A stretch of 64,000 bases of DNA from Sedimentibacter sp. MB35-C1 (lineage in GTDB: Bacteria; Bacillota; Clostridia; Tissierellales; Sedimentibacteraceae): positions 1,736,001-1,800,000 of the forward strand of contig NZ_CP133188.1 of the NCBI RefSeq assembly GCF_030913635.1, written 5' to 3'. Below, in pieces: positions 8,254 through 17,566 of the stretch (its first letter is position 1; each line of letters opens with the position of its first letter). Under the pieces are notes generated by a model, which made no database searches, was not told the DNA's origin, and was given only the letters and a program-made list of their open reading frames with translations. A program made the translations under genes and the position numbers.

Positions 8254-9366
8254 ATGATGGATGATTTAAAAAAGCGGAACTTTATTGTAAAAATGATACT
8301 TTTAATTGGGCTAGTTATGATTGTAGTCCTTAATTTCGATGCCGCTATTGGTGTGATGAGAAAAATAAATGCCGTTATTTCACCGCTTATATACGGTGCT
8401 GCGATTGCGTTTGTTTTGAATATTCTGGTTGTTTTTTACGAAAGAATATATTTCCCCAGGAGCAGAAACAAATTAGTCAATAAGTCTAAAAGAGGAATGA
8501 GCATACTTTTTTCTTTGCTGACAATTATTTTAGTAGTTATATTTTTTCTTAATATAGTCATACCGCAAATTGTCCAATTTGTATCTCTCTTGATAAAGGG
8601 ATTCCCTGACGTTTATGACAGTGCTTTAAAATGGGCCATTGACAATTCGGACGTTATACCGTCACTGCAGAAAAAGGTGGAGGGCTTTAGCATGAACGGT
8701 GAAGAGGTGTTGAAAAAAAGCATGGAAATTCTGGGGAACTGGACATTCGGTACCGTATCATTTATAGGCTCTGCTTTTGGAGCTGTTATAAAATTTATAC
8801 TTGCACTAACCTTCGGAATATATATACTGGCCGATAAGGAAGAATTGAAACGTAGATTTGATAGGCTATTTAAAGCATATATAAAACCAAGCACAAGAAA
8901 AAAACTTTATGAAGTTATGGAAACTGCAAATGATACTTTTTCAGGCTACATAGTGGGCCAGTGCAAGGAAGCTGTTATATTGGGAATTCTATGCACCATA
9001 GGAATGCTTATCCTTAGGTTTCCATATGCTAAAGTCATAGGGCCGGTTATTGGATTGACAGCGCTTATTCCGATGCTTGGGGCATATATAGGAGCAGTGT
9101 TGGGATTTTTATTAATAGTAACTATAGACTGGTTTCAGGCAGTATTGTTTCTTGTGTTTATAGTTGTGCTTCAACAGCTGGAAGGAAATTTTATATATCC
9201 AAAGGTTGTAGGAAGCAGTATAGGGCTTCCTGGAATATGGGTTTTTGCGGCTGTGGCCGTAGGTGGAGGTTTAATGGGAATAACAGGCATTTTGTTTGGA
9301 GTTCCGTTAGTGGCGACTGCTTACAAATTACTTAGAAAAGCTGTAAACAAAAGAAATGAAATATAA
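8254..9366 (+). CDS. AI-2E family (PF01594) transporter
   Basis: A 370-residue membrane protein of the PerM/AI-2E family. It has a pair of N-terminal spans (to about residue 75), another near 85-110, a soluble middle (about 115-190), and a C-terminal cluster with PYAKVIGPVIGLTALIPMLGAY and VVLQQLEGNFIYPKVVG, both hallmarks of the family. Members include YtvI, TqsA and Na+/H+ antiporters, so the substrate is open. An ATG at 8254 (GAGGGG upstream) is preferred to one overlapping the permease end at 8218. Confidence 0.85.
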   Translation: MMDDLKKRNFIVKMILLIGLVMIVVLNFDAAIGVMRKINAVISPLIYGAAIAFVLNILVVFYERIYFPRSRNKLVNKSKRGMSILFSLLTIILVVIFFLNIVIPQIVQFVSLLIKGFPDVYDSALKWAIDNSDVIPSLQKKVEGFSMNGEEVLKKSMEILGNWTFGTVSFIGSAFGAVIKFILALTFGIYILADKEELKRRFDRLFKAYIKPSTRKKLYEVMETANDTFSGYIVGQCKEAVILGILCTIGMLILRFPYAKVIGPVIGLTALIPMLGAYIGAVLGFLLIVTIDWFQAVLFLVFIVVLQQLEGNFIYPKVVGSSIGLPGIWVFAAVAVGGGLMGITGILFGVPLVATAYKLLRKAVNKRNEI

Positions 9367-9380
9367 AGAATAAAGTATGC

Positions 9381-9403
9381 GGCCTGCCTTTTTATGACAG
9401 GCC
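9381..9403. terminator. Short GC-rich hairpin between convergent genes
   Basis: GGCCTG at 9381-9386 pairs with CAGGCC at 9398-9403, loop of 11 bases containing CCTTTTT. There is no T-run after the stem on either strand, so termination would be weak or Rho-dependent. Confidence 0.4.
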
Positions 9404-9436
9404 CATAATTAGTATGTTTGAAAAAACACTCCGAAG

Positions 9437-10069
9437 TTAAAATGTAAAATCTACGGTTACAAAAGCTTCAATTTTAATATTTCCTGGCATGACCGGTGTA
9501 GATGATGCAAGTTGTTCCTGCCTGTAATATGGTTGTTGTATAGGAAGTGTACCGCTTTCAACTATTCTCATTGGAACAGGGTTGGCAGAAATTCCTAAAT
9601 TCTGAGAAATTGATTTTGCTTTCTGAATAGCGTTCATCACGGCCATGTTAAGCGCTTGCTGGTAATAATATTCTTTGTTTGAGACCTCAAATGAAATCAG
9701 GTCGATTATGTTAGCTCCGGCATTTACAGAGGCATCTATTATGGTACCTACTCTGTCCATATTTGACGTTCTTATTTCCAGTATATTTTTTACAGAATAT
9801 CCTTTGTCTATGCGTCTTCCGTCTTCATAGTCGTACATCTTGTCTATTGTGTACTGATACGTTTTAATGTCAGAAACACCCATCCGTTTAAGAATATCAA
9901 TGATTGATTGAGTTTTTTGAGCGTTATCGGATTGAATATTGACCAAATTTTCTCCTGTTGTCTGCACGCCAAGACGCAGTACGGCTAAATTAGGAATTGC
10001 TGAAATCTGGCCCTGACCAGTCATTGTCATCGTCCTGTTATGTAAATTGTCGTTATAATATTTAGACAT
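9437..10069 (-). CDS. SIMPL (DUF541) domain protein
   Basis: A 210-residue SIMPL-domain protein. The family hallmarks are the opening RTMTMTGQGQISAIPNLAVL strand pair and a central helix with AQKTQSIIDILKRMGV, then QYTIDKMYDYEDG, where many relatives have ...Y.... There is no signal peptide and the N-terminus is hydrophilic, whereas many family members are exported. SIMPL proteins have been linked to stress and signalling but have no agreed activity. It is monocistronic, read toward the AI-2E gene, and starts after AAAGGAGC. Confidence 0.8.
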   Translation of the reverse strand: MSKYYNDNLHNRTMTMTGQGQISAIPNLAVLRLGVQTTGENLVNIQSDNAQKTQSIIDILKRMGVSDIKTYQYTIDKMYDYEDGRRIDKGYSVKNILEIRTSNMDRVGTIIDASVNAGANIIDLISFEVSNKEYYYQQALNMAVMNAIQKAKSISQNLGISANPVPMRIVESGTLPIQQPYYRQEQLASSTPVMPGNIKIEAFVTVDFTF

Positions 10070-10239
10070 GAAAAGCTCCTTTCTGCAATATATTATTTAT
10101 TATATGACAGAAGGCAGTCGGCTGTACCTGTTATAGCAAATATGACGTGTTAATGGTAAAAATTTTGTTAAATGAAACATATTCTAATGAGAAATTAACC
10201 AAATATTAATGGCGAACAATTTATTAATTGTTAAAATTA

Positions 10240-10268
10240 TTGCATATGGCAAATAAATATATTATATT
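10240..10268 (+). promoter_or_regulatory. Promoter for the VOC gene
   Basis: TTGCAT at 10240-10245, 17-base spacer, TATATT at 10263-10268. The gene starts 30 bases later after CGGAGG. Confidence 0.5.
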
Positions 10269-10297
10269 GTATTAAAGATACATAATCGGAGGTAAGT

Positions 10298-10663
10298 ATG
10301 AAATTTTTATGGACAACAATTTTGGTGAATAATATGGAAGAAAGCTTGAAATTTTACCAGGAATTTTTAGAGTTGAAATTAGAAAGAAGATTCAGCGGAG
10401 CACCTGGAATGGAAATTTGTTTTTTAGGTGAAGGTGAGACAAAGATAGAGTTAATTTGTAATGAAAAAATAAAGAATATAAATCCAGGAAATGCGGTTAC
10501 TCTTGGCTTTAAGGTTGATTCACTTGATAAGGCAGTTCAGTCTGTAAATAAAAGAGGAATTGAAATAAAAACCGGTCCTGTTCAGCCGAATCCGCATATA
10601 AGATACTTTATCATTCAGGACCCTAACGGAGTAAAGATACAGTTTGCAGAACAGCTTGACTGA
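10298..10663 (+). CDS. VOC (glyoxalase/bleomycin-resistance fold) protein
   Basis: A 121-residue protein with two betaalphabetabetabeta VOC modules. The first covers about 1-55 (ILVNNMEESLKFYQEFL... ERRFSGAPG) and the second about 60-120, with the typical ending PHIRYFIIQDPNGVKIQFAEQ. The family binds a metal in enzymes such as glyoxalase I; a C-terminal glutamate (in QFAE) is present but a full metal set is not obvious. Substrate unknown. The start is supported by GGAGG. Confidence 0.85.
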   Translation: MKFLWTTILVNNMEESLKFYQEFLELKLERRFSGAPGMEICFLGEGETKIELICNEKIKNINPGNAVTLGFKVDSLDKAVQSVNKRGIEIKTGPVQPNPHIRYFIIQDPNGVKIQFAEQLD

Positions 10664-10730
10664 AATCAGCAAATATAAAACTGAAATGCAGCATTTAATA
10701 AAGACGATATGAGGTTGGAGAATTTAATAT

Positions 10731-11963
10731 ATGAATGAAGATTGGAAAAAAAATATTGTTTTGTTTTTACTGAGCCAAATTATCTCATTGTTCGGGACTT
10801 CGTTGGTTCAATATGCAATAATGTGGTACATAACTCTTGAAACTCGGTCAGGAGTTATGATGACAATATCAATTTTATGTGGATTTCTTCCTATTTTTGT
10901 ATTATCCCCATTTGCAGGGGTCTGGGCAGACCGTTACGACAGAAAAAAGTTAATTATTCTTGCAGATTCATTTATAGCGTTGGCGACACTCATTCTTGCA
11001 ATTTTGTTTTACATGGGATATGAATCCATATGGCTGTTATTTGCTGCATCAGTCATAAGAGCCTTTGGCTCAGGAGTACAGACTCCTGCTGTTAACGCAT
11101 TTATTCCTCAGCTTGTTCCCGAAGATAAGCTCACTAAGGTCAATGCTACTAACGGAAGTTTGCAGGCTATGGCTACACTGTTTTCTCCAATGGCAAGCGG
11201 AGCATTGTTAAGTTTGATAGGTATAAAAGTCATATTTTTAGTTGATGTTATAACTGCTGTAGTAGCAATATCAATTTTAGTTTTTTTTCTTCATGCTGCT
11301 CCACACGCAAAGGCATTGGAAGAGCATAAATTAAACTATTTTAAAGATATGAAAGAAGGAATAAAATATATTAACGAACGTCAATTTTTGAAGATATATT
11401 TTTCTTTTTTAGCTGTATTTTATGTATTGCTTGCCCCTCCGGCATTTCTGACACCATTGCAGGTCGCAAGAAGCTTTGGAAATGATGTGTGGCGTCTTAC
11501 GACTCTTGAGGTTGTATTTTCGGCAGGCATGGTAATTGGAGGTGCTCTGATGGCATATTGGGAGGGATTCAAAAACAGAATACACACAATGGCGACAGCC
11601 TGTATTATTATAGGTGTGTGTACAGTGTTACTAGGCATTGTACCATATTTCTGGGTATATATTTCTATTATTTGTCTGTTCGGAGTAGCTATGCCAATAC
11701 TTAATACTCCTGCCATAGTGTTGCTTCAGGAAAGGGTCGAAGCAAATTTTATGGGCAGAGTATTCAGCATTCTCGGAATGATATCAAGTATAATGATGCC
11801 TTTTGGAATGCTTGTTTTTGGTCCTGTTTCGGATTATGTAGAAATAGAAATTATTCTTTTGGTAACAGGTGGGATAATTATTGCAATGTCACTTTTCTTT
11901 GGGAAAAATAAAATTTTGATTGAAGCTGGGAAACAGGTACCGACTGATAAACTTGCACAGTAG
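10731..11963 (+). CDS. MFS efflux transporter (MFS_3/Mef-like)
   Basis: A 410-residue protein with about 12 hydrophobic spans. Motif A, GVWADRYDRKK, lies at residues 63-73 in the second loop. The pattern GSGVQTPAVNAFIPQLVPEDKL then NATNGSLQ is typical of the MefA/EntS-like MFS_3 branch, which exports macrolides or siderophores. Drug specificity cannot be read from sequence. The start follows GAGGTTGGAGAA. The EcsC-like gene follows 13 bases after the stop, so they may form one operon. Confidence 0.85.
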   Translation: MNEDWKKNIVLFLLSQIISLFGTSLVQYAIMWYITLETRSGVMMTISILCGFLPIFVLSPFAGVWADRYDRKKLIILADSFIALATLILAILFYMGYESIWLLFAASVIRAFGSGVQTPAVNAFIPQLVPEDKLTKVNATNGSLQAMATLFSPMASGALLSLIGIKVIFLVDVITAVVAISILVFFLHAAPHAKALEEHKLNYFKDMKEGIKYINERQFLKIYFSFLAVFYVLLAPPAFLTPLQVARSFGNDVWRLTTLEVVFSAGMVIGGALMAYWEGFKNRIHTMATACIIIGVCTVLLGIVPYFWVYISIICLFGVAMPILNTPAIVLLQERVEANFMGRVFSILGMISSIMMPFGMLVFGPVSDYVEIEIILLVTGGIIIAMSLFFGKNKILIEAGKQVPTDKLAQ

Positions 11964-11976
11964 GATGGAAATATTT

Positions 11977-12762
11977 ATGGATATTATAAAAAAGCATTTA
12001 AGAAAGCTTGAAAAAAAAGAATTAAAAATTCTGAATAAAAAACAGGGAATTATGGGAGAAAAAATAGAACCCATAGTTAACAAAGTTGAGTCAAAAATAC
12101 CAGATTCTTTAAAAAATACATTGGATGCGGCATTTTATAAGTCTTTTAAGCTTATTTTCAAAAATGGAACAAAGTATATTGAAAAACTGTACAATAAAAA
12201 TAAAATACAATTCAATCACAATATTCATGACTACAACCTTAAAAAGAATTCAAATAGCAGAAGTATCAGGAGAATTGACGGGCATTCCAAAAAAAGTACT
12301 ATGTTAAATGCATCTATTTCAACTCTGGAGGGCGCGGGCTTGGGATTATTGGGCATGGGAATACCTGATATTCCTCTTTTTTCGGCAATGATACTAAAAA
12401 CCGTTTATGAGATATCATTAAGCTATGGGTTTCTTTATGAACTTGAAGAAGAAAAAATATATATTCTTAATATAATAAATGCTTCACTCACAAACGGAGA
12501 AAGACAGAGCAAATACAACCGAAGAGTGGATTTAATATCGGACAAAATAGATAATCATATTATGTTTAAATACGATTTGAACAAAGAAATACTAAATACA
12601 TCAAAGATTTTATCAGATTCTATGCTTACAGCTAAATTTATACAGGGCATACCGGTTGTAGGCGTGGTGGGCAGCATATATAATTATTCGATAATAAATA
12701 AAATCAGCGGGTATTGTTTGATAAAGTACAAGAAAAGATATTTGAAAAATAATAAGAAATGA
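11977..12762 (+). CDS. EcsC-family protein
   Basis: About 261 residues. The central signature GAGLGLLGMGIPDIPLF (about 106-125) followed by a helix and a C-terminal GIPVVGVVGSIYNYSI is characteristic of EcsC. The name comes from the third gene of the Bacillus ecs locus, whose function is unknown. The first 90 residues are lysine-rich and helical. Start 11977 has TAGGATGG at eight bases; 11965 is the other candidate. Its closeness to the MFS gene suggests co-transcription. Confidence 0.78.
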   Translation: MDIIKKHLRKLEKKELKILNKKQGIMGEKIEPIVNKVESKIPDSLKNTLDAAFYKSFKLIFKNGTKYIEKLYNKNKIQFNHNIHDYNLKKNSNSRSIRRIDGHSKKSTMLNASISTLEGAGLGLLGMGIPDIPLFSAMILKTVYEISLSYGFLYELEEEKIYILNIINASLTNGERQSKYNRRVDLISDKIDNHIMFKYDLNKEILNTSKILSDSMLTAKFIQGIPVVGVVGSIYNYSIINKISGYCLIKYKKRYLKNNKK

Positions 12763-12906
12763 TAAATTATAAAAATGCTTCTAAATACTTAATATGATAC
12801 AATAAATAAAACAGATGAAATATAATCTCATTTGCGTGGGGTCAACAAGCCTGCAGCTTATGCAGATATGAACAAATTTTGAAACATTAGATAAAGCGGT
12901 GGAGAA

Positions 12907-13635
12907 ATGTTACGAATTGCAATTTGTGATGACGAAAAAATTATATGCCGGCAGCTGGAGGACATGCTGCTGGAAATAGAAAACTGTATAAACCAGGAAA
13001 TTGAGACGGATGTATATTATTCCGGGGAAGAGCTGTGCAAATCACTTAACAATAAAAGCAGGTATGATATAATATTGCTTGATATTGAGCTCTGCAAAAT
13101 CAGTGGAGTTGAGGTAGGTAGGAAGATAAGGGATGAATTTGGTGATGAGCTTACTCAGATTGTATACATATCATTCAAGGAAAGTTATGCAATGGAATTG
13201 TTTGATATAAGACCACTTAATTTTTTAATAAAACCTGTCAGCATGGAAAAAATCAAAGAAGTTCTGCTGAAAGCGGTTAAGCTTCTCAATAAAGAGAATA
13301 AATTTTTTGAGTATAAAAACGGAAATGTTACAACCAACGTAAACATAAATGATATTTTGTATTTTGAAAGCAGGGGCCGCAAGGTCAATGTCATTCAGGA
13401 TGGCGAAGTCAGCAGCTTTTACGGTAAGCTTTCAGAAGTTGAGGAGCAGATTAAGAATAATGATTTCATTCTGATACATAAATCATACTTAATAAATTTT
13501 AAGAAATGCATTGAACACACCTACGAGCATGTAAAAATGATTAATGGAGAAATTTTGACAATAAGTCAAAATAACAGAAAGACAGTCCGAGAAAAAATAA
13601 TGCAAAGAAAGCTGAGAGAACGGCATGACAAATAA
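12907..13635 (+). CDS. LytTR-family response regulator
   Basis: 242 residues. The receiver domain (1-120) has the acidic pair D8/D9, phospho-acceptor D59 (in IILLDIEL) and K109 in FLIKP. A LytTR DNA-binding domain follows at about 135-235, with NDILYFESRGRKVNVI and FILIHKSYLINFK. Such regulators bind direct repeats upstream of virulence, bacteriocin or autolysin genes. The start follows GGTGGAGA. The partner kinase overlaps by 11 bases. Likely targets are the neighbouring sigma-like gene and MacAB genes, but I cannot see a clear LytTR repeat. Confidence 0.9.
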   Translation: MLRIAICDDEKIICRQLEDMLLEIENCINQEIETDVYYSGEELCKSLNNKSRYDIILLDIELCKISGVEVGRKIRDEFGDELTQIVYISFKESYAMELFDIRPLNFLIKPVSMEKIKEVLLKAVKLLNKENKFFEYKNGNVTTNVNINDILYFESRGRKVNVIQDGEVSSFYGKLSEVEEQIKNNDFILIHKSYLINFKKCIEHTYEHVKMINGEILTISQNNRKTVREKIMQRKLRERHDK

Positions 13636-14908
13636 TGTTGCTTCAGTATACCTTATAACAAATGCGTTCGGTACATATATAATTTATAGATTTATGCGCA
13701 TTTTTTTTGATGTGGCTGAAACAGATAAGAAGGTAGAAGCGGTATCCTACTTACTTTATTTTTTTACTATAGGATTACTGTTCATTGCGTTTAACAATTC
13801 TACGCTTAATGTCTTTGCAAACTTAATTATGTTTTTTTTAATCACTTTTAACTATGAAGCTGCATTGAGAAAAAGAATTACAGTATCGATATCAATTTAT
13901 GTTATACTTGCAATTATAGAGTTGTCCGTTGTATTGCCCATGCAATATTATGACATAACGATTATATCCAAGGATTCTGATCTCAAATTAATGGCCGCGC
14001 TAATAACAATAAAAATAATTACGTACAACATTATGCTTCTTTTGTCAAACTTTAAGAGGATTAAAAATGATGTTAAAGTTTCGGTTTTTCATTGGCTTTC
14101 AATATTTATAATACCTGCCGGTACATTGATTCTGGCATTGATGATGGTTATGAAAGCCAATCCTAATAACCTAACCGGAATAATTACAAGTGTGATTATA
14201 CTTTTTATAATAAATTTATTTATATTTTACTTGTATGACTTTTTAATAAAATCTTATGATGAAAAAATGGAGAATGCTCTGCTTCAACAGCAAAATTATG
14301 CATATCTAGAGCAGCTTGAGATAATTAATCAATCAAAAGAAAATTTGAGAGTGTTCAGCCATGATATGAAAAATCATATGCTTTCAATAAAGACACTTAT
14401 TGAAAATAATGAAAGCGAGAAGGCTCTGGATTATCTGAACAGTGTTTTTAAGTTCACAGATATAACGAATGAGTATTCCAAATCCGGGAATTTTGAGATT
14501 GACAGCATTCTTAATTACAAGCTCCATAATGCAAAATCTCTTGGTATAAATACGGATATAAGCATTAATGTTCCGGAGAGACTCAACATTTTGCCATTTG
14601 ATTTAAGCGTAGTACTTGGGAACCTCCTTGATAACGCAGTAGAAGCAGTCTGCAAATGCGATGAAAAAATAATCAAAATAATGCTGGAGCTTGACAGGAA
14701 TGTATTATATATAAGCATTTCCAATTCGTTTGCGGGAAATCTTCATTATGATGACGGCGTGCTGGCTACAACAAAATGTGATAAGCAAAACCACGGAATG
14801 GGAATTAAGAGTGTAATGAAGTCGCTGGAAAAATATAACGGTGCCATGGAGATACATCACAACGGCAATATGTTTTTTGTTGATGTGTTAATATATAATT
14901 GCTTGTAG
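13625..14908 (+). CDS. AgrC-like GHKL sensor histidine kinase
   Basis: 427 residues. About six or seven hydrophobic spans fill residues 1-210, then a coiled helix. The phosphorylation box FSHDMKNHM has H246 as acceptor (HPK10 class). The GHKL ATPase has an N box LGNLLDNAVEAV near 330-345 and a GMGIKSV glycine box near 395. Members include AgrC and ComD, which sense secreted peptides. No agrB or agrD-like gene is found nearby, so the ligand is unknown. The gene overlaps the response regulator. Confidence 0.88.
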   Translation: MTNNVASVYLITNAFGTYIIYRFMRIFFDVAETDKKVEAVSYLLYFFTIGLLFIAFNNSTLNVFANLIMFFLITFNYEAALRKRITVSISIYVILAIIELSVVLPMQYYDITIISKDSDLKLMAALITIKIITYNIMLLLSNFKRIKNDVKVSVFHWLSIFIIPAGTLILALMMVMKANPNNLTGIITSVIILFIINLFIFYLYDFLIKSYDEKMENALLQQQNYAYLEQLEIINQSKENLRVFSHDMKNHMLSIKTLIENNESEKALDYLNSVFKFTDITNEYSKSGNFEIDSILNYKLHNAKSLGINTDISINVPERLNILPFDLSVVLGNLLDNAVEAVCKCDEKIIKIMLELDRNVLYISISNSFAGNLHYDDGVLATTKCDKQNHGMGIKSVMKSLEKYNGAMEIHHNGNMFFVDVLIYNCL

Positions 14909-14980
14909 GAAGTAAAGAAAATTTAATTATTACATAATTCCTGTTAATTATTACAATTAGCGTCGCACTTTATGTTTTTG

Positions 14981-14989
14981 TGATAGAAT
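14981..14989 (+). promoter_or_regulatory. Extended -10 promoter of sigma-like gene
   Basis: TGATAGAAT is TG-N-TAGAAT, an extended -10 element. It overlaps an in-frame ATG at 14988, so that ATG cannot be the start; this supports the TTG at 15030. I see no convincing -35. Confidence 0.4.
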
Positions 14990-15029
14990 GTTCTCAGAAT
15001 TATCATTAAATAACAATGGAGGATTTGCA

Positions 15030-15461
15030 TTGAATGTCAATGATTATTTTAAGAAAATTTATACTGTGGCTTTTCGCCTTACAGGAGATGAAAAACGGGC
15101 GTCAGACATATCTCATAATGCAATAGACAATGTTTTTTTAGGTGAGTTATCAGAGAAAGTGCAGCCGCAGCTTTTCAAAAAAACTGCAGGTGAAGTTATT
15201 AGGCTGTTTGCGTTAGAATACATTAATGACAATAAGGTTTTTAAATATTCCTCAAGGCTGGAATCATATGATGAGCCGTTTCAATCCACGTTGATGTCTC
15301 TTGAACCAATAATGAGAATATCAATAGTGTGGAGAGATATTCTTGGATTTGAAATAGATGAAATTTCAGACAAAAATTATTCAAGACAAATACTTTATAA
15401 AGAGCTTAATGGTGCAAGATATCAAATAAAAACGCAATTGAAAAATACATTGCGGCAATAA
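15030..15461 (+). CDS. Divergent sigma-70-like protein (degenerate ECF)
   Basis: About 143 residues. The N-terminus reads DYFKKIYTVAFRLTGDEKRASDISHNAID, which matches the layout of sigma region 2 (Y..Y..A.RLTGD...A.DI...AF). The C-terminal half lacks a clear region 4 helix-turn-helix; IVWRDILGFEIDEISDKNYSRQ (about 104-125) is the only remnant resembling 'L.LRDIEGFSYEEIA'. It may be an ECF factor that has drifted, or a non-DNA-binding regulator. The TTG start follows GGAGGA (15018-15023). It sits between the LytTR/AgrC-like pair and MacAB. Confidence 0.55.
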   Translation: MNVNDYFKKIYTVAFRLTGDEKRASDISHNAIDNVFLGELSEKVQPQLFKKTAGEVIRLFALEYINDNKVFKYSSRLESYDEPFQSTLMSLEPIMRISIVWRDILGFEIDEISDKNYSRQILYKELNGARYQIKTQLKNTLRQ

Positions 15462-15503
15462 CCTGAACACTTAAGAAAATCAGGAGATATATTTAGAAAA
15501 AAC

Positions 15504-15527
15504 TAACCTTGCATTAATGTAAGGTTA
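15504..15527 (+). terminator. Palindrome between sigma-like gene and macA
   Basis: A 24-base palindrome: TAACCTTGCAT, two-base centre, ATGTAAGGTTA, with one G-U/mismatch pair. It is followed by ATTTTAAT, so it is either a weak terminator or an operator for the MacAB operon. Confidence 0.45.
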
Positions 15528-15625
15528 ATTTTAATAATGTAAGATAATTCTATGGTTAATACTGGCCGATTTGGCTAATATTATTTATGAAACAGAGTTT
15601 AGAAATTTAATATTTGGAGAGTAAA

Positions 15626-16858
15626 ATGAAAGTATTTAAAAGAAAAAAAGTATTAATTGCAGCACTTATTGTTATAGCAGCCTTGGCTGTTTTTACTGCC
15701 TTAAACAAGGATAAAGGCACAGCGGAAGTTTACGCTAATGCTGAAATTCTGGATACAAAGAGTATTGAGCAGATAATATCTGTAAAAGCTCCACTGGAGG
15801 GAATTGCAAAGGCAGATGTGGTGTCTCCATTAAACTATGAGATTATTGATATACGTGTCAAGGAAGGAGACATAGTTAAAAAAGATCAGGTATTGGCGGT
15901 GCTTGACAGCGAGGAGCTGGAAAAACAAATAGCTTCTGAAGAGAATCAGATAGAACTGTCTACCCTTGAACTTGACGAAAAGCTTAATGCTAAGCAGATA
16001 GAATATGACAATGCAATTCTTTCGGTTAAGGATCTTGAAGGAAATTATGAGCAGAACAAAGAGCTTCTTATAAACGAAATAATAACTCAGGAGGCATTTG
16101 ACAAATTAGAAATGAGTTTGAAAGAAGCGAGAAAAAATCTGGAAAGCTTTAATGTAACAAACGGAAAAGTAGTTGCATCGTCTGCCGAGCTTAAGCGAAT
16201 AGAAATCCAAAAGCAGGAATTGGAAAAGAAAAAAGAGGATCTTGAAAAAATATATGTTAAAAGTCCTATAGATGGTACAGTAACAAGAGTTAATGTAAAT
16301 CTGGGAAGGTATGCCAAGGATACCGAAGACGAAAAAGCAATGTTTGTTGTTGAAAATCTCGACAAGCTTCAGATGAAGGTGTCTATCAGTGAGTATGATA
16401 TAGGGAAGATAAAGACAGGCCAGGAGGTTGTTATACATTCGGATGTTATGGGAGCTGACACTGCGGAAGGAATTGTTTCCAGAATTTCTCCTACAGCTGA
16501 ACAAAAAGATAACAATACGATGGAAAGAGTTATACCTGTAGTTATTGATGTAACAAAAAGGCCTGAAAATTTAATGGCTGGAGTTATTGCTACGGCAAAA
16601 ATCAAAGTTGACAAGGCAGAGAATGTTTTTGCGGTTCCATCAGGAGCAATCATTACAGATGAAAACAATCAAAATAAAGTGTTTGTACAGCAGGATGATG
16701 GCTCAATAAAATCTGTGCTTGTTGATACAGGGCTCGTAACTGACCTTGAAACAGAAATAATAAGCAGTGAGCTTAATGCCGGTATGAAGGTTATTGTTAA
16801 TCCGGATGCAAGTTTTACGGATGGTATGATTGTTACAATTAATGAAAATCAAGAATAA
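15626..16858 (+). CDS. MacA-like periplasmic-adaptor (HlyD/RND-type) protein
   Basis: 410 residues. There is an N-terminal membrane anchor (about 1-25), then a lipoyl/barrel-sandwich half (KAPLEGIAKADVVSPLNYEIID), a coiled-coil hairpin of about 80-200, the second lipoyl half with YVKSPIDGTVTRV, and beta-barrel domains. Adaptor proteins of this class join an ABC exporter in Gram-positives too (MacA/YknX-like). The ATG at 15626 is preferred over TTG at 15614 since GGAGA lies between. It leads a three-gene exporter operon. Confidence 0.85.
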   Translation: MKVFKRKKVLIAALIVIAALAVFTALNKDKGTAEVYANAEILDTKSIEQIISVKAPLEGIAKADVVSPLNYEIIDIRVKEGDIVKKDQVLAVLDSEELEKQIASEENQIELSTLELDEKLNAKQIEYDNAILSVKDLEGNYEQNKELLINEIITQEAFDKLEMSLKEARKNLESFNVTNGKVVASSAELKRIEIQKQELEKKKEDLEKIYVKSPIDGTVTRVNVNLGRYAKDTEDEKAMFVVENLDKLQMKVSISEYDIGKIKTGQEVVIHSDVMGADTAEGIVSRISPTAEQKDNNTMERVIPVVIDVTKRPENLMAGVIATAKIKVDKAENVFAVPSGAIITDENNQNKVFVQQDDGSIKSVLVDTGLVTDLETEIISSELNAGMKVIVNPDASFTDGMIVTINENQE

Positions 16859-16870
16859 AGTAGGCGCAAT

Positions 16871-17566
16871 ATGAGCAATATGATATCTATTAGTAATTTA
16901 AATAAAACATACAAAAATGGTTCAGTTGAAGTTCATGCTCTTAAAGACGTAAGCCTGGAAATCAGTCATGGTGAATTTATAGCGATAATGGGACATTCAG
17001 GTTCGGGAAAATCAACTTTCATGAATATATTAGGATGTCTGGACAGGCCATCGTCAGGAGAATATCTGCTTGAGGGGATTAATATCAAAGACCAGACTCA
17101 GGATGAACTTTCGTTTATCAGGAACAAAAAAATAGGATTTGTTTTTCAGGCATTTAATCTCATACCTAGAACCAGTGTTCTTAAAAATGTGGAGCTTCCT
17201 ATGGTATATGCCAAGACAAAATCTTCTTACAGGAAAAAAAGAGCGATGGAGCTTCTGGAAAAAGTAGGGCTGGCTGAAAGAATAAATCATCTGCCAAACG
17301 AATTGTCAGGGGGTCAGAAGCAAAGGGTTGCAATAGCCAGAGCTCTTTCAAATAATCCGCCCATTATTCTTGCCGACGAACCCACAGGCAATCTTGATAC
17401 ACAGGCTTCGGAAGAAATAATGGAGATATTTAAGACACTGAATAAAGAAGGAAGCAGTGTAATTTTGGTAACCCATGAGCCGGATATAGCAGAATTTGCG
17501 AACAGGATAATAGTTTTCAGAGATGGATGTATTATCGAAGACCGAAAGAAGGAGGCTGTAAGATGA
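16871..17566 (+). CDS. MacB/LolD-type ABC ATPase
   Basis: 231 residues with Walker A GHSGSGKST (41-49), an [15 protein letters not shown] signature and the Walker B IILADEPTGNLD typical of the MacB/LolD/FtsE branch. It energises the MacB-type permease encoded next, whose start overlaps by four bases (ATGA). The function of such systems is export or extrusion, often of antimicrobial peptides (YknXYZ, MacAB). Confidence 0.9.
   Translation: MSNMISISNLNKTYKNGSVEVHALKDVSLEISHGEFIAIMGHSGSGKSTFMNILGCLDRPSSGEYLLEGINIKDQTQDELSFIRNKKIGFVFQAFNLIPRTSVLKNVELPMVYAKTKSSYRKKRAMELLEKVGLAERINHLPNELSGGQKQRVAIARALSNNPPIILADEPTGNLDTQASEEIMEIFKTLNKEGSSVILVTHEPDIAEFANRIIVFRDGCIIEDRKKEAVR

Noticed and set aside
12763-15029. 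An agrB/agrD-like peptide gene for the AgrC-like kinase
   Set aside because: No small peptide gene with a ribosome site, and no AgrB-like membrane protease frame, was found in the gaps beside the kinase.
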